Shown: positions 47,381-58,690, counted from the first letter of the stretch. The stretch is 64,000 nucleotides of DNA from Epiperipatus broadwayi (GCA_028023455.1 JAQFVV010000112.1:4227465-4291464), one strand, 5' to 3'. The notes: a model not told the origin generated them from the sequence alone. Program-made: numbers and translations.

Positions 47381-49252
47381 TGTACCGAGATATATCAGGA
47401 AGGAGTGTGCTTTCTTCGGAGGTACACATAATTTTAAAAAAAATATATAAATTGATAAACGATTTGTGTAAATATTAATAAAAATAAAAGATCTTGTAGG
47501 GTAAAATAAGAATAAAGATTTTTTTTCTCATAGACAGGTTATCGTTAAAAGCATAAAATAAATAGTTTTATAATATATAATTTTGAATCGTATTTAAATA
47601 AAACCTAAAGAATTAAAAATTGATTTAACTAAATTTGATTTAATTGAAATTCGATTTAAGATTGCTTTAAGAAAAAAAAAAAAAGAAAAAGCAAGGTGGA
47701 ATTCGTTTTGTCTTATAATCATAATAAAAAAAGAAAAAATATATGTAATTAAAGGAATGTAGTGAACAATGGGAGCTAATGACAAACATAAGAAATTTCC
47801 ATTAAACGGCTAATTAGTGAAAATAACTTTAACAAAGAAATTGAAAATAACTTTAACAAAGAAATTGAAATAACTATAACAAAGAAAGTGAAATAAAGAA
47901 ATTGAAATAACTCTAGCAGAGAGTACAAAGAAATTAAATGACCAATGCGAACACCAGAAAGTCAGCACGGACCATAACTGAAACACCAGAGGATTAGTTA
48001 CGTATTGTAGATTGAATCCGCAAGATAAGGACCGTAAAATATAAAAAGGGCGAATTTTCTATTCATTCAGTTTTCTTCTTATTCATTCATTAATTATATT
48101 ATTTTCATAGATAGAGAGTATACGTCTAAAGTAAAATGCTGCATTGTTAAACCCATCGTGTGAACAACCGGCCGAATCCTTCCATGCAATACCAACAGCA
48201 GACAGTTCAAATTTCGATCATGGTCGTGTAAAACAAGAAGGAGACGGAGTGTCCACGTGGAGCCCACAGGATCCCAATGACATCGGGAAAAGGATTGCAA
48301 AGAGTTAGCGCTAACTGACCGAATGAAATACTATCAGAAGCAACGCTCGGAACCGTGCATAAGGGAGAAAGCTAGGTAATGTTTATTTCAATTTCTAATT
48401 CACTAATAAAAAGCCGTAATAATAAACTCTGAACTTTATGTTACGAACAATAACTACTAATTGTCTTTAGCTCCATTACCCAGAGATTTTAGTGTGATTT
48501 CAAATATAAGTGTATGCGTATAATTATTTTCAAAATGTATTTATAATATGAGATTTTAGTGTGATTTCAAATATAAGTGTATGCGTATAATTATTTTCTA
48601 AATGTATTTATAATATGAGATTTTATTGTGATTTCAACTATAAGTGTGCGTATAACTATTTTCTAAATGTATTTATAATATGAAATTTGATTGTATTAAA
48701 TATTATCTGAACTTGAACGAAAGTGTAGTTAATTATATTATAAGACCAAACGAAGTGTAATAGCGTAAATGGAGATTTCATGGGTTAGTAATTACTCAAA
48801 TTAGATTTAAATTAAATAATTAAATAAAAGAAAAAGAGAAAGCGAGAAAATTAGCGCAGAGAAAGATTCTAAAATTGATTTTTAAGTAGGCGGAGTATAT
48901 TTTATTGATTATTGTAGCTGAGCTAGCGGGAGCGGGTACTAGATCGTATTGGTCAAGCAGACTTGTCGACAAGGTCGGCTGGCGCCCATAGGATTTTTTC
49001 CTTTAAATAAATAAAAAGTTTGATTGGCTAATATGTAGTCTAGTAAACGAGTATAAATGTTATTGGCAAATGTTTTCCAATGATATTGATTACTCTACCC
49101 GAGGTACTGACAGCCCTGTGATAGGATTTTGTGTAAGAGGGAGGTACAAAATTCTGATCGAGTCGTTATTATAAAAATTAAAACATTGTTATTGATTTAT
49201 ATAAATGATGTTTTATAAATTTACGAGACGACGGAAAAAGGGTTAGGTATAA
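47381..49252 (+). repeat. 3' LTR
   Basis: Repeats the 5' LTR from TGTACCGAGATATATCAGG to GGGTTAGGTATAA, with scattered substitutions, an extra segment GATCTTGTAGGGTAAAATAA near 47491, and different sequence just after the TATA box (48068-48130). The right end touches the 3' border of the PLE-1 copy within a TA run. Confidence 0.92.
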
Positions 49253-49431
49253 TATATATAAACATTACAAGCATAAAGCTAAACTAGTCAATATAAAATC
49301 AAAACTACCCCAAATCCAAAATTAAACCAGACCAGCATAAAAATAATATAAAAACACAACCTAAGGTTTCACTGCTACAAGCAGACTTCTCAAGTGTAAA
49401 GAACTACAAAAACTACACAATATATATAATA

Positions 49432-51849
49432 TTAAAAACTACCCACAAATCCATTCACTTCCCATCCACCCTTAATATTAAAAGAACTCTTAAATAAGTT
49501 AATTGCTTCAGAATAATAAATTTTCAATAATAAAGACTCTTTAATTCTTCTTTTGATTTCATTTCTCTCAAAGAAGACAACCTTAGCTTCATCAAAATCA
49601 ATAGTGTGGCCTGTATCTTTTTCATGGACATACAAAGCAGAACTAAGATATCTATTTTTAACTCTACTTTTATGAACCTTTATTCTTTCATTTAAACTCA
49701 AACTACTCTGACCTATGTAAACCTTCTTACAAAATAAACAAGGAATAAAATATACTACACCAGGAATAGTCTTTCTATCAAAAACTTCTTTTGTATTATT
49801 TAATAAATTATTCAATGTAACACCCCTTTTCCAAGCAATTTTCTTATTTCCAAACAATATACTATTTCTACACACAATTTTATAAGAAGACAATTTAAAT
49901 GGCAAAGAAATAAAATCATATTTTTCTTTAACCTTTACATCCTTACAAATATTACTATTAAATAAAATACTTTTAACAAATTTATCAGAGTATCCAACAC
50001 TCAAGTAATCTTTATAAAATTGATATTTCTGAAACAAAGCAACCCCACTAGAATTATTTAATTTAATATTTCTATGACAATAATTCCTTAAAGCAGCTAC
50101 TTTATGAGATACAGACTGATAGCTATCAGGTTTAATTATAGATCTTAATTCTTTACTTTTAACTAAATGACTGCACAATAAACAATTAGTTTCTACATTT
50201 CTAATCACCAAAAGATCTAAAAATTTTAACTTACCAAAATCTAACCCCCCTCCTTCTAACACAAATTTTATAGAAGGATCAAAACAATTAAACTCATTTA
50301 CAAATTCCTCCAATTTATCATTCTCAACTACAAATAAACAATCATCAACATATCTGACAAATAATTTTACATATAAACAATTCTTTTTAATAATAATTTC
50401 CTCTTCCATAAAACTAATATAAACTGAACATACTAAAGGAGAAATAATATAACCTATTATCCAACCTTCCTTAATCTTATAAAAATTACCTTTATAAGTA
50501 AAATACATAGAATCTTCCAATAACAAAAGCAAATCTTTAATTACCTTAATTTTATTTTTTGATAAAGAACTTTTCTTAATCAATACAGACAAAAGAACAT
50601 CAATACTGCTTAACCTATTAACAGACTGATACATATTTTCAATATCTAAACTTCCAAATACCCAATTACTTTCCATTTTAAAATTATTAATCTTATCAAA
50701 AGCCTCAAAAGAAGAAGAAACTGTGTACTGACCAAAATCAACAAATTGTTTTAAAAAATTATTCAAGAATCTAGAAATACCCTCTACAACACTACCTGTA
50801 AAATCAAAAATAAATCTTAAAGGAAAACCATCTTTATGAGTTTTAATATTCACAAACATCTTAGCTGATGTAAAATCATTAGGATAGCATTTTAAATAAT
50901 CTACTCTATTAAAAATTTTTAAATTAACCATTTTCTTCATAATATCTATCAATTTTCTTTTAATCAAATTACCTGGATCTTTATCTAACAACATATATTT
51001 ACCATTATTTAATTCTCTATCCATTTTCTCTTTGAATTCATCTCCTTTCATAATAACAAACCTACCAGCTTTGTCTTCACGAGAAATGATTACATCATTA
51101 GCAATTAACCTATTCTTAAGATGTTTAATCTCAGCAGGATTAATAACAAATTTTTCTTTCCTTTTTAAACTTTTATTCAAAATCGATTGAATACCAACTT
51201 TCTGCTCATCACTCAAATTACTAGATTCAATAGACGAAATTGTATCAAAAACTATATTTTTTGAATGAAATGGAACAAAATTAGGGCCTTTACCAAGAAT
51301 ATCTAATTCTCTATCATTTAACTTCAAATCAGAAAGATTAACAACTCTATCCTCAGAAACATTATTCTCATACCCTTTATCACTACAATAAATTTTATTA
51401 ACTTTCCCAAACAACCACTTTAATTTTCTTTCATATTTTTTACAATAGAAATTTGACCTATTCTGTCTAAATTGTCTCATAAAAAAATTCAAAATTGAAT
51501 AATTAAAATCTTGCCTCCTTTCTAAATAATATCTATTCCTTTTATATAGATAAATAAATTTATAAAACTTTACAAAAGTATCTTTTAAAAAACTATTCAA
51601 TATATATGTTTGTAACTTAAAAGCTAAATTCCTATTTTGAAGCAACTTTTTATTTTTACTAAAATTAATAACACAGCACCTAGGAAAAACACTAAATTCC
51701 CTACATTTTTTAAGAAAATAAATCTGCCATCGTAAAGACTCTATCCTATCACTCAATCTAGACAAATTTTTAATCCTTCTAATATCATTAAATGGAAAAT
51801 TATTAAAAATTAAACTCCACAAACCCATACTAAAAAACCCAATTACCAA
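49432..51849 (-). CDS. PLE-1 reverse transcriptase with GIY-YIG endonuclease
   Basis: 805 residues, intact. The N-terminal 240 residues are basic and Phe/Tyr-rich, typical of the uncharacterised PLE N-domain. RT: KTHKDGFPLRFIFDFTGSVV (336-355), motif A SLDIENMY (400-407), motif B region GWIIGYIISPLVC (462-474, a divergent form of the usual GSPLSP), motif C RYVDD (499-503) and FLDLLVIR (543-550). The linker has Cys pairs (CLLCSH, 556-561). The C-terminal GIY-YIG nuclease reads VVYFIPCLFCKKVYIGQSSL, ERIKVHKSR (R722, H726), HEKDTGH and RRIKESLLL. PLE proteins cut target DNA with the nuclease and copy their RNA with a telomerase-related RT. Start chosen at the first Met of the frame, followed by GFFSMGLWSLIF; the Met eight residues in is an alternative. 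Confidence 0.95.
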   Translation of the reverse strand: MVIGFFSMGLWSLIFNNFPFNDIRRIKNLSRLSDRIESLRWQIYFLKKCREFSVFPRCCVINFSKNKKLLQNRNLAFKLQTYILNSFLKDTFVKFYKFIYLYKRNRYYLERRQDFNYSILNFFMRQFRQNRSNFYCKKYERKLKWLFGKVNKIYCSDKGYENNVSEDRVVNLSDLKLNDRELDILGKGPNFVPFHSKNIVFDTISSIESSNLSDEQKVGIQSILNKSLKRKEKFVINPAEIKHLKNRLIANDVIISREDKAGRFVIMKGDEFKEKMDRELNNGKYMLLDKDPGNLIKRKLIDIMKKMVNLKIFNRVDYLKCYPNDFTSAKMFVNIKTHKDGFPLRFIFDFTGSVVEGISRFLNNFLKQFVDFGQYTVSSSFEAFDKINNFKMESNWVFGSLDIENMYQSVNRLSSIDVLLSVLIKKSSLSKNKIKVIKDLLLLLEDSMYFTYKGNFYKIKEGWIIGYIISPLVCSVYISFMEEEIIIKKNCLYVKLFVRYVDDCLFVVENDKLEEFVNEFNCFDPSIKFVLEGGGLDFGKLKFLDLLVIRNVETNCLLCSHLVKSKELRSIIKPDSYQSVSHKVAALRNYCHRNIKLNNSSGVALFQKYQFYKDYLSVGYSDKFVKSILFNSNICKDVKVKEKYDFISLPFKLSSYKIVCRNSILFGNKKIAWKRGVTLNNLLNNTKEVFDRKTIPGVVYFIPCLFCKKVYIGQSSLSLNERIKVHKSRVKNRYLSSALYVHEKDTGHTIDFDEAKVVFFERNEIKRRIKESLLLKIYYSEAINLFKSSFNIKGGWEVNGFVGSF

Positions 51850-52148
51850 TACCCTTATAAATTAAAACCCAATAAAAACATACACACACTTCTATATATA
51901 TATATAACTAAATAACCACAAATATACTCTTTCAACCAAACTCAAACAACAAACATAATATACATAAATGACACTCAAATATATCAATAATTAAAAACAA
52001 AAATTATATCAATAATAAAATGTCAATAATTAATATCAATAATAAAATATCAATAATAAAATATATCAATAATAAAAGAAAAAGAAAAAAAAATCTTTAC
52101 ACTATATCAACAAAACTACTCTTAAACGCAAAAAACTCATTAAAATGT
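51850..52148 (-). other. 5' UTR of PLE-1 copy A
   Basis: A-rich on the plus strand, with at least five imperfect ATATCAATAATAAA units (52000-52078). No frame. Transcription probably starts in the upstream partial copy (pLTR). Confidence 0.7.
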
Positions 52149-53266
52149 AAACATTACAAGCATAAAGCTAAACTAGTCAATATAAAATCAAAACTACCCC
52201 AAATCCAAAATTAAACCAGACCAGCATAAAAATAATATAAAAACACAACCTAAGGTTTCACTGCTACAAGCAGACTTCTCAAGTGTAAAGAACTACAAAA
52301 ACTACACAATATATATAATATTAAAAACTACCCACAAATCCATTCACTTCCCATCCACCCTTAATATTAAAAGAACTCTTAAATAAGTTAATTGCTTCAG
52401 AATAATAAATTTTCAATAATAAAGACTCTTTAATTCTTCTTTTGATTTCATTTCTCTCAAAGAAGACAACCTTAGCTTCATCAAAATCAATAGTGTGGCC
52501 TGTATCTTTTTCATGGACATACAAAGCAGAACTAAGATATCTATTTTTAACTCTACTTTTATGAACCTTTATTCTTTCATTTAAACTCAAACTACTCTGA
52601 CCTATGTAAACCTTCTTACAAAATAAACAAGGAATAAAATATACTACACCAGGAATAGTCTTTCTATCAAAAACTTCTTTTGTATTATTTAATAAATTAT
52701 TCAATGTAACACCCCTTTTCCAAGCAATTTTCTTATTTCCAAACAATATACTATTTCTACACACAATTTTATAAGAAGACAATTTAAATGGCAAAGAAAT
52801 AAAATCATATTTTTCTTTAACCTTTACATCCTTACAAATATTACTATTAAATAAAATACTTTTAACAAATTTATCAGAGTATCCAACACTCAAGTAATCT
52901 TTATAAAATTGATATTTCTGAAACAAAGCTACCCCACTAGAATTATTTAATTTAATATTTCTATGACAATAATTCCTTAAAGCAGCTACTTTATGAGATA
53001 CAGACTGATAGCTATCAGGTTTAATTATAGATCTTAATTCTTTACTTTTAACTAAATGACTGCACAATAAACAATTAGTTTCTACATTTCTAATCACCAA
53101 AAGATCTAAAAATTTTAACTTACCAAAATCTAACCCCCCTCCTTCTAACACAAATTTTATAGAAGGATCAAAACAATTAAACTCATTTACAAATTCCTCC
53201 AATTTATCATTCTCAACTACAAATAAACAATCATCAACATATCTGACAAATAATTTTACATATAAA
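52149..53266 (-). mobile_element. PLE-1 copy B, 5'-truncated direct copy (pLTR-like)
   Basis: Same strand as copy A and directly upstream of it. It codes the last 293 residues of the PLE-1 protein (53202-52321, from MEEFVNEFNCFDPSIKF) and the complete 3' UTR. In copy A the first residue is Leu, not Met, so this frame is a truncation and not a separate gene. It is almost identical to copy A (a visible difference is GCT for GCA near 52929). It ends at 53266, where the sequence switches to inverted copy C through a 3-base microhomology (AAA). Confidence 0.93.
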
Positions 53267-54038
53267 TATTAAATTAAATAATTCTAGTGGGGTTGCTTTG
53301 TTTCAGAAATATCAATTTTATAAAGATTACTTGAGTGTTGGATACTCTGATAAATTTGTTAAAAGTATTTTATTTAATAGTAATATTTGTAAGGATGTAA
53401 AGGTTAAAGAAAAATATGATTTTATTTCTTTGCCATTTAAATTGTCTTCTTATAAAATTGTGTGTAGAAATAGTATATTGTTTGGAAATAAGAAAATTGC
53501 TTGGAAAAGGGGTGTTACATTGAATAATTTATTAAATAATACAAAAGAAGTTTTTGATAGAAAGACTATTCCTGGTGTAGTATATTTTATTCCTTGTTTA
53601 TTTTGTAAGAAGGTTTACATAGGTCAGAGTAGTTTGAGTTTAAATGAAAGAATAAAGGTTCATAAAAGTAGAGTTAAAAATAGATATCTTAGTTCTGCTT
53701 TGTATGTCCATGAAAAAGATACAGGCCACACTATTGATTTTGATGAAGTTAAGGTTGTCTTCTTTGAGAGAAATGAAATCAAAAGAAGAATTAAAGAGTC
53801 TTTATTATTGAAAATTTATTATTCTGAAGCAATTAACTTATTTAAGAGTTCTTTTAATATTAAGGGTGGATGGGAAGTGAATGGATTTGTGGGTAGTTTT
53901 TAATATTATATATATTGTGTAGTTTTTGTAGTTCTTTACACTTGAGAAGTCTGCTTGTAGCAGTGAAACCTTAGGTTGTGTTTTTATATTATTTTTATGC
54001 TGGTCTGGTTTAATTTTGGATTTGGGGTAGTTTTGATT
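53264..54038 (+). mobile_element. PLE-1 copy C, 5'-truncated inverted copy
   Basis: The plus strand encodes the last 201 residues of the PLE-1 protein (53298-53903) and the 3' UTR with the CTTGAGAAG/hairpin/GAAAC motif (53941-53980). One residue differs from copy A (DEVKVV instead of DEAKVV). It forms with copy B a giant inverted repeat (arms about 770 bases, spacer about 300). The 3' end GTAGTTTTGATT runs into a TA repeat (54034-54054), and the other side of the composite is also TA-rich. Such inverted truncated copies are typical of PLE insertion. Confidence 0.93.
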
Positions 54039-55082
54039 ATATATATATATATATTTCAATACACTTACATTTTCAGTACTAAACTCAATGTAATTATAAG
54101 GGACCTGAACCCAGATTTTCAAGCTCTTTACATACACCCAATTCATCTTATACAACCAATACACATACCCACATACATGTGAAAAAGATAAATGATCTCC
54201 AATATACATATTTTGTGCATGTGTAGGAAATCAAAACATTCAGACATGCACTACTGGTCTTAATTTGCTTACATTCATTCATCAATAGATGTTCCAAAAA
54301 CATAGGTGAATCATCCATGCTTAGAGCTTATTATTATATAAACCAACATCTACTGACCATATTTAACTCAGGGCCTGATTCTATTGTGAGGTGATAATTC
54401 TGACATATATATATAATCAAATGATTTATTATTTAAGAGTTCATTAAAAGCTTGACCAAACCAAAAACATCACACTCTAGAGTTTGTCACTTTATTGCTA
54501 TACTAAATCATGGAGAACATTCATAACTCATAATATTTGTATATAATCAATTGATTAATTGTTTGAGAGTTCATTAAAAGAAATATCGTTGGAACTGGGC
54601 CACAATCCCCCCAAAAAAATTGGAGCATCACAATTGGGATGGACTTTGGACTCCAAAGTCTGTTACTCTACCTGAGGATGAATTGGTAATTAACGTGAAA
54701 AATTAAATGTCTTCTGTGTTTTCAATATTCGTTTCAAATTTCATTTAACTATGATCAGCTGATTCTAATACCAGAAAAGGCCTCAAATTGATGCATTTTG
54801 TTTTTGTCATAGATAAGAGTGAAATTTTTTATGCACTGTTAAGTTATTAATTAGAGCTTAAATATGTCATTGTGAATACCAAATTTTATTTGGTGAAACA
54901 TTAGGTTTCCATGGAGTTTAAGCTGGCACCCCATCTCTAGATAGGAACTAACTAAATGTCCATTGATTGACCAATATGATTGGCTACTTACTAAAAATAC
55001 TACACTTATTGTGATTTGCAAACATTTCGAAGATTTATCAGTTTCAAAATTTCAGACTGTGAAAATGACATTCAAATATGAA
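54039..55082. other. Noncoding; 130-bp-spaced direct repeat
   Basis: TA tract to 54054, then AT-rich sequence. TATATAATCAAATGATTTAT...GAGTTCATTAAAAG (54410-54450) recurs at 54540-54580 with few changes. Nothing else recognised. Confidence 0.5.
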
Positions 55083-55325
55083 AAAGTGATTACACAGAAA
55101 GTGAATTATTGTTTTTTATGCTGGGTTTGGGAAAAGATAAGGGGGATTTAGATATAAAGGTTATAGAGTTGACAAAGATTATGTTGTGGAAATGGGATAG
55201 AGCAGATTATGGGTAAATTTAGAGTGGAGAATGTAAAATAAAGTGGCTAACAGGGTTATCTGGGTATAATTGCTGAGATATTGACTTCTTTAAGGAGAAG
55301 CCACAATAGATCACATCACATCACA
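55083..55325 (+). mobile_element. 3' end of a second non-LTR family, 5'-truncated
   Basis: Matches 60418-60670 closely in order: ACAGAAAGTG, TTTATGCTGGGTTTGGGAA, GGGGATTTAGATATAAAGG, TTGACAAAGATTATGTTGTG, GTGGCTAACAGG. It ends in a CATCA/CACAT repeat. It is a short copy of the element at 59145-60675. Confidence 0.8.
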
Positions 55326-56460
55326 TCAGCATATTAATTTTATTTTTGTTCAACAAATACAAAATGTTTGTATTTGGTTTAATTTTCTACTAAATCATAT
55401 ATCCACTACTAAATCATTTATTCATACATACAGTTCTATGTTGCTTGCAATGTAAACAATAAATTTGAAATAATTTACAACCAATTCTTGTTTGCATCGA
55501 AGTTGTTTTTCTCTACAACCCAGTATTATATATATAATAAAAGCTTGTCGTTGTTTATACTTAATAAAAAGATGACCTAAGTTTATCAATTTTCCAAGAT
55601 TTAAAAGGAAATTAATTTTAAATAAAATAAAATGACTGTAGTGTTATGCTCCCGTATTCTATTTACTTACGTGAAATGTAATTCGGGATAAAAAGATAGC
55701 TTTTTATTTGAAATAAGTGATCAATTATGAAAAAAATTATAGATAATGTCTTAATTTATATCTTTTACTTTCATAATTAAGACACAATCATTCTCTAGAA
55801 GTAAGCGCAACTCCGGTAATAATTTTATTTGTTACCAGAGAAGAAATAAACCTATTGCTATCCCAAGATGCATCAGAAAAAAATACAAAGTTAATTTTCT
55901 AGTTTATTGCAATATCGAAGATTACTAAGTCCACAGGGCTTTCTATTTAACTTCAATTAAATAATAATCTAATAAGAAAAAAATATTATGGTTTAATTTA
56001 CTTTCTTATATATATAAGTTGCTTTATTAAAGTTACTGATTTATTTTTATTCATATAAATATTATATATAAGCTAAAAATTATTTTGAATTTTATACGTT
56101 AAAAGTTTGTCTCAGAATCTTGATTGATAATAGTGGCCCTATTTTAAATAAAGTCATTTAGCTTAGATTAATGTTGGGCTCAAACAGCTTTTTCATCTTG
56201 ACTCAAGAAATGAAATATACCTTAAGAACTCTATACACACAGAACAATTAAATAAATATACTTTTCTTTTATCCCTATAATAATGCTTATTTTACTTTAT
56301 GCGCGCGATCAATCTGGCAGCTTTGATTGACCAGCAGACTTCTTCAGAATGAAAATATATATAATTATACATAAATTCATAAAATAGTTTGTCATGTAAA
56401 CAATACAAACCAAACATATCTTATTATAAATTGAAACCTTTTTTATATCTTATCTATTAA
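55326..56460. other. Noncoding; possible isolated tail motif
   Basis: Nothing coding. On the minus strand, 56352-56318 reads CTGAAGAAGTCTGCTGGTCA followed by ATCAAAGCTG, which resembles the PLE tail motif but does not form as clean a hairpin. No PLE sequence recognised next to it. Confidence 0.45.
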
Positions 56461-57248
56461 ATCATCATCATCAACTATTATCAATCCACTGCAGGATGAA
56501 GGTTTCTCCAAGTTCAATCCATCTTCTCTGATCTTTAGCTTCTCTTCTCCACAGAACCCCTGCATACTTTTTTATTTCCTCCATCCTTCTCACATGTGGT
56601 CTTTTTCTGGGGTTCTTTTACAATCTTTTGGAATCCAGTTTAAAATTTCAATTGTCCATCAGTTATCATCTCTTCTAACAATATGTCCAGCCCAACTCCA
56701 CTTCAGTCTTTTAATTTTTTTAATGAGGTCAATAACACCTATTTGTTCTCTTACCCATATATTGCATTTTCAATCTCTTCTTGTTACTCCCAACATGCAT
56801 CTCTCCATACTTCTTTGAGTGGTCTAAAGTATCTGTATTGCTCTTCTATTAAGTGTCCAAGTGTCAGATTCGTAAGTAAGAACTGGTAAAACACATTTAT
56901 TAAAAACTTTCCTTTTCAAACACATAGGCATATTTCCTTTTAGTAGCAAGTTATTTCTACTAAAAGCACTCTGACCAAGTTTAATTCCATGATTAATTTC
57001 ATCTATTATGTTTCCATCTGTATTAATAATCTAACCAAGGTACTTGTAACTGTTAATTTTTTCTAACTCACCATAATCAATCTTTATTTTCATATTTTGA
57101 GAAAATCCATTAAACACTACTTTAGTCTTTTTAACATTTATCTTTAGTCCTACTTTTCTACTTTTATATGATAACTCCTGCAACATTTCCTGCAGCTTTA
57201 AAGCATTATTTGCAAAAACAACTACATAATCTGCAAAATCTAAGTCTA
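56461..57248 (-). mobile_element. RTE retrotransposon remnant (C-terminal RT to 3' end)
   Basis: The minus strand parallels the remnant at 3087-4720: the YLG region, an AGTAGAAATAACTTGCTACT segment, KRK.F.KCVLPVL-type sequence, the CGAATCTGACACTTGGACAC region, and the 3' end TGGATTCCAAAAGATTGTAA followed by CTGCAGTGGATTGATAATAG and GATGATGAT. Frames are broken. 5'-truncated near 57248. Confidence 0.82.
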
Positions 57249-58204
57249 TATTGCATTTGTATTATAAGGAAATCAAAGTCAGTAAGTCCTTACTATTTTA
57301 TAAAATGTTTTTTTCTTATGTTAATAAATAATATCATAATTATAAAAAATATGGCAAAGTTCAAAAAAAAATTATAATTTATTAATTTTAATATATCAAC
57401 TTTAAATTTAAGTTCAGTATATACTTTGTAACTTCTGGCACTCAAACTTTTTATAAACTCTAGAGCAATAAAGCCATTTACTTATTGTAACCATTGCCTT
57501 TAAAATGGATGGGAGTTGAATAAAGGGAGAAATATTCTAACAGGAAGTGGCAGGGATATTGCTGAAGAACAGCTATACGTCAAACATTCTGATAACCTCT
57601 TTTTTTAAAATATTGATATTCAGACTTGAGACTTATATTTTGAAAATTCAAGACTTCCAATAAATAAATATATTTCTAAAATACTTTAGAAATACTTTGA
57701 AAACAACATACACATATATTTTAAATATATGAATAAAGACATTTGAAAAGGGCAAATGATCTCTAAGATTCAATCATGAGAGATTACAATCTGCATGAAG
57801 TGAAGAGTGCTGTTTAACCAGAAGTGCATATTGGAGATCATTTTCCTTTCTCAGATGCTTTTATTAACATTCTTAAGTGTTTATATAGATGTTAGAATTT
57901 TTAAAAAGAGTTTAAAATATCACACATTGAAAAAAGAGGATGGAGTAGAACTAATAATGCGTCACAGTAGTAATTAATAAAAAAAAAGCTACGTTCAATT
58001 AAATTCGAAGTTTGTATCTGGATTAAAAATAACACAAAATCTCTAATCTAATATGTAATTAGTAATAATTAATAATGCATTTATGCATTTATTTAAAACG
58101 AATGTTATCATTAGCCCGAGTGCAGGAATATTTGAATGTACTTTATAGTTATGTAATGCATTTCTATTATTTTGTTTTTCATTTTCATTATTTAATGTTA
58201 TGTA
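57249..58204. other. Noncoding sequence
   Basis: AT-rich. The block around 57740-57870 (AAATGATCTC, GCATATTGGAGATCATTT) shares strings with 54190-54220 and may be an old repeat. Nothing else recognised. Confidence 0.4.
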
Positions 58205-58690
58205 TAATGTGATACTAAAAGGAAATATGCCTATGTATTTGAAAAGAAATGTTTTTAAAAATTGTATTTTACCAGTTCTTACTTATGGACCTGAGACTTG
58301 GACACTTCATAGAAGAGCAATACAGAGACTTGAGACCACTCAAAGAAGTATGGAAAGATACATGTTGGGAGTAACAAGAAGTGACTGAATATGCAATATA
58401 TGGGTAAGAGAACAACAGGTGTTACTGACCTTATTGAAAAAATTAAAAGACTGAATTGGGCTGGACATATTGCTAGAAGAGATGATAGTAGATGGACAAA
58501 TGAAATCTGAAACTGGGTTCCAAGAGATTGTAAAAGACCCAGAAAGAGACCACATGTGAGATGGATGGGTGAAATAAAAAAGTGCAGGGGTGATGTGGAG
58601 AAGAGAAGCTAAAGATCGGAGAAGATGGATTGAACTTGGAGAGACCTTCATCCTGAAGTGATTGATAATGGTTGATGATGATGATGATAA
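58205..58690 (+). mobile_element. RTE 3' fragment, plus strand
   Basis: Starts ATACTAAAAGGAAATATGCC and encodes ILKGNMPMYLKRNVFKNCIL, PVLTYGPETWTLHRRAIQRL and RSMERYMLGVTRSD, the RTE C-terminal block. It then continues through broken frames (TELGWTYC, KRPRKRPHVRWMG-type) to the 3' end TTGATAATGGTTGATGATGATGATGAT. 5'-truncated; nonsense changes after 58388. Confidence 0.88.

Larger units (their letters stand above)
43828..49252 (+). mobile_element. Gag-only LTR retrotransposon with 1.86-kb LTRs (TR-GAG-like)
   Basis: Two directly repeated LTRs (43828-45683 and 47381-49252) flank a 1.7-kb internal region with a primer-binding site, one gag frame and a polypurine tract. There is no protease, RT, RNase H or integrase. 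A 5-bp direct repeat TATAT (43823-43827 and 49253-49257) flanks the whole, with the caution that it lies in TA-rich DNA. The LTRs are far longer than the internal region needs and differ by indels and scattered substitutions, so insertion is not very recent. Such gag-only elements must borrow enzymes from an autonomous relative. Ty3-type origin is inferred from the Gag fold. Confidence 0.88.
49259..52148 (-). mobile_element. Full-length Penelope-like retroelement, PLE-1 copy A
   Basis: The minus-strand element has a 5' UTR (52148-51850) with ATATCAATAATAAA-type tandem repeats (52000-52078), one intact 805-codon frame and a 3' UTR containing the CACTTGAGAAG / CTGC...GCAG hairpin / GAAAC motif (49399-49360). 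Its last 34 bases (49293-49260, TATTGACTAGTTTAGC...) repeat the first bases of its own 5' UTR (52182-52149). Together with the partial copy directly upstream (52149-53266) this is the pLTR organisation of Penelope elements. The absence of stops and near identity with copies B and C indicate recent activity. Confidence 0.93.

Noticed and set aside
49360-49399. Complete hammerhead ribozyme in the PLE-1 3' UTR
   Set aside because: The hairpin and GAAAC are present and a CC/GG mini-stem followed by GUU could supply a cleavage triplet, but the first box reads CUUGAGAAG rather than CUGANGA. I therefore report only a hammerhead-like motif.
53298-53903. Independent 201-residue gene
   Set aside because: It is a 5'-truncated inverted copy of the PLE-1 frame; its first Met is a former Leu/Met-region residue inside the full protein.
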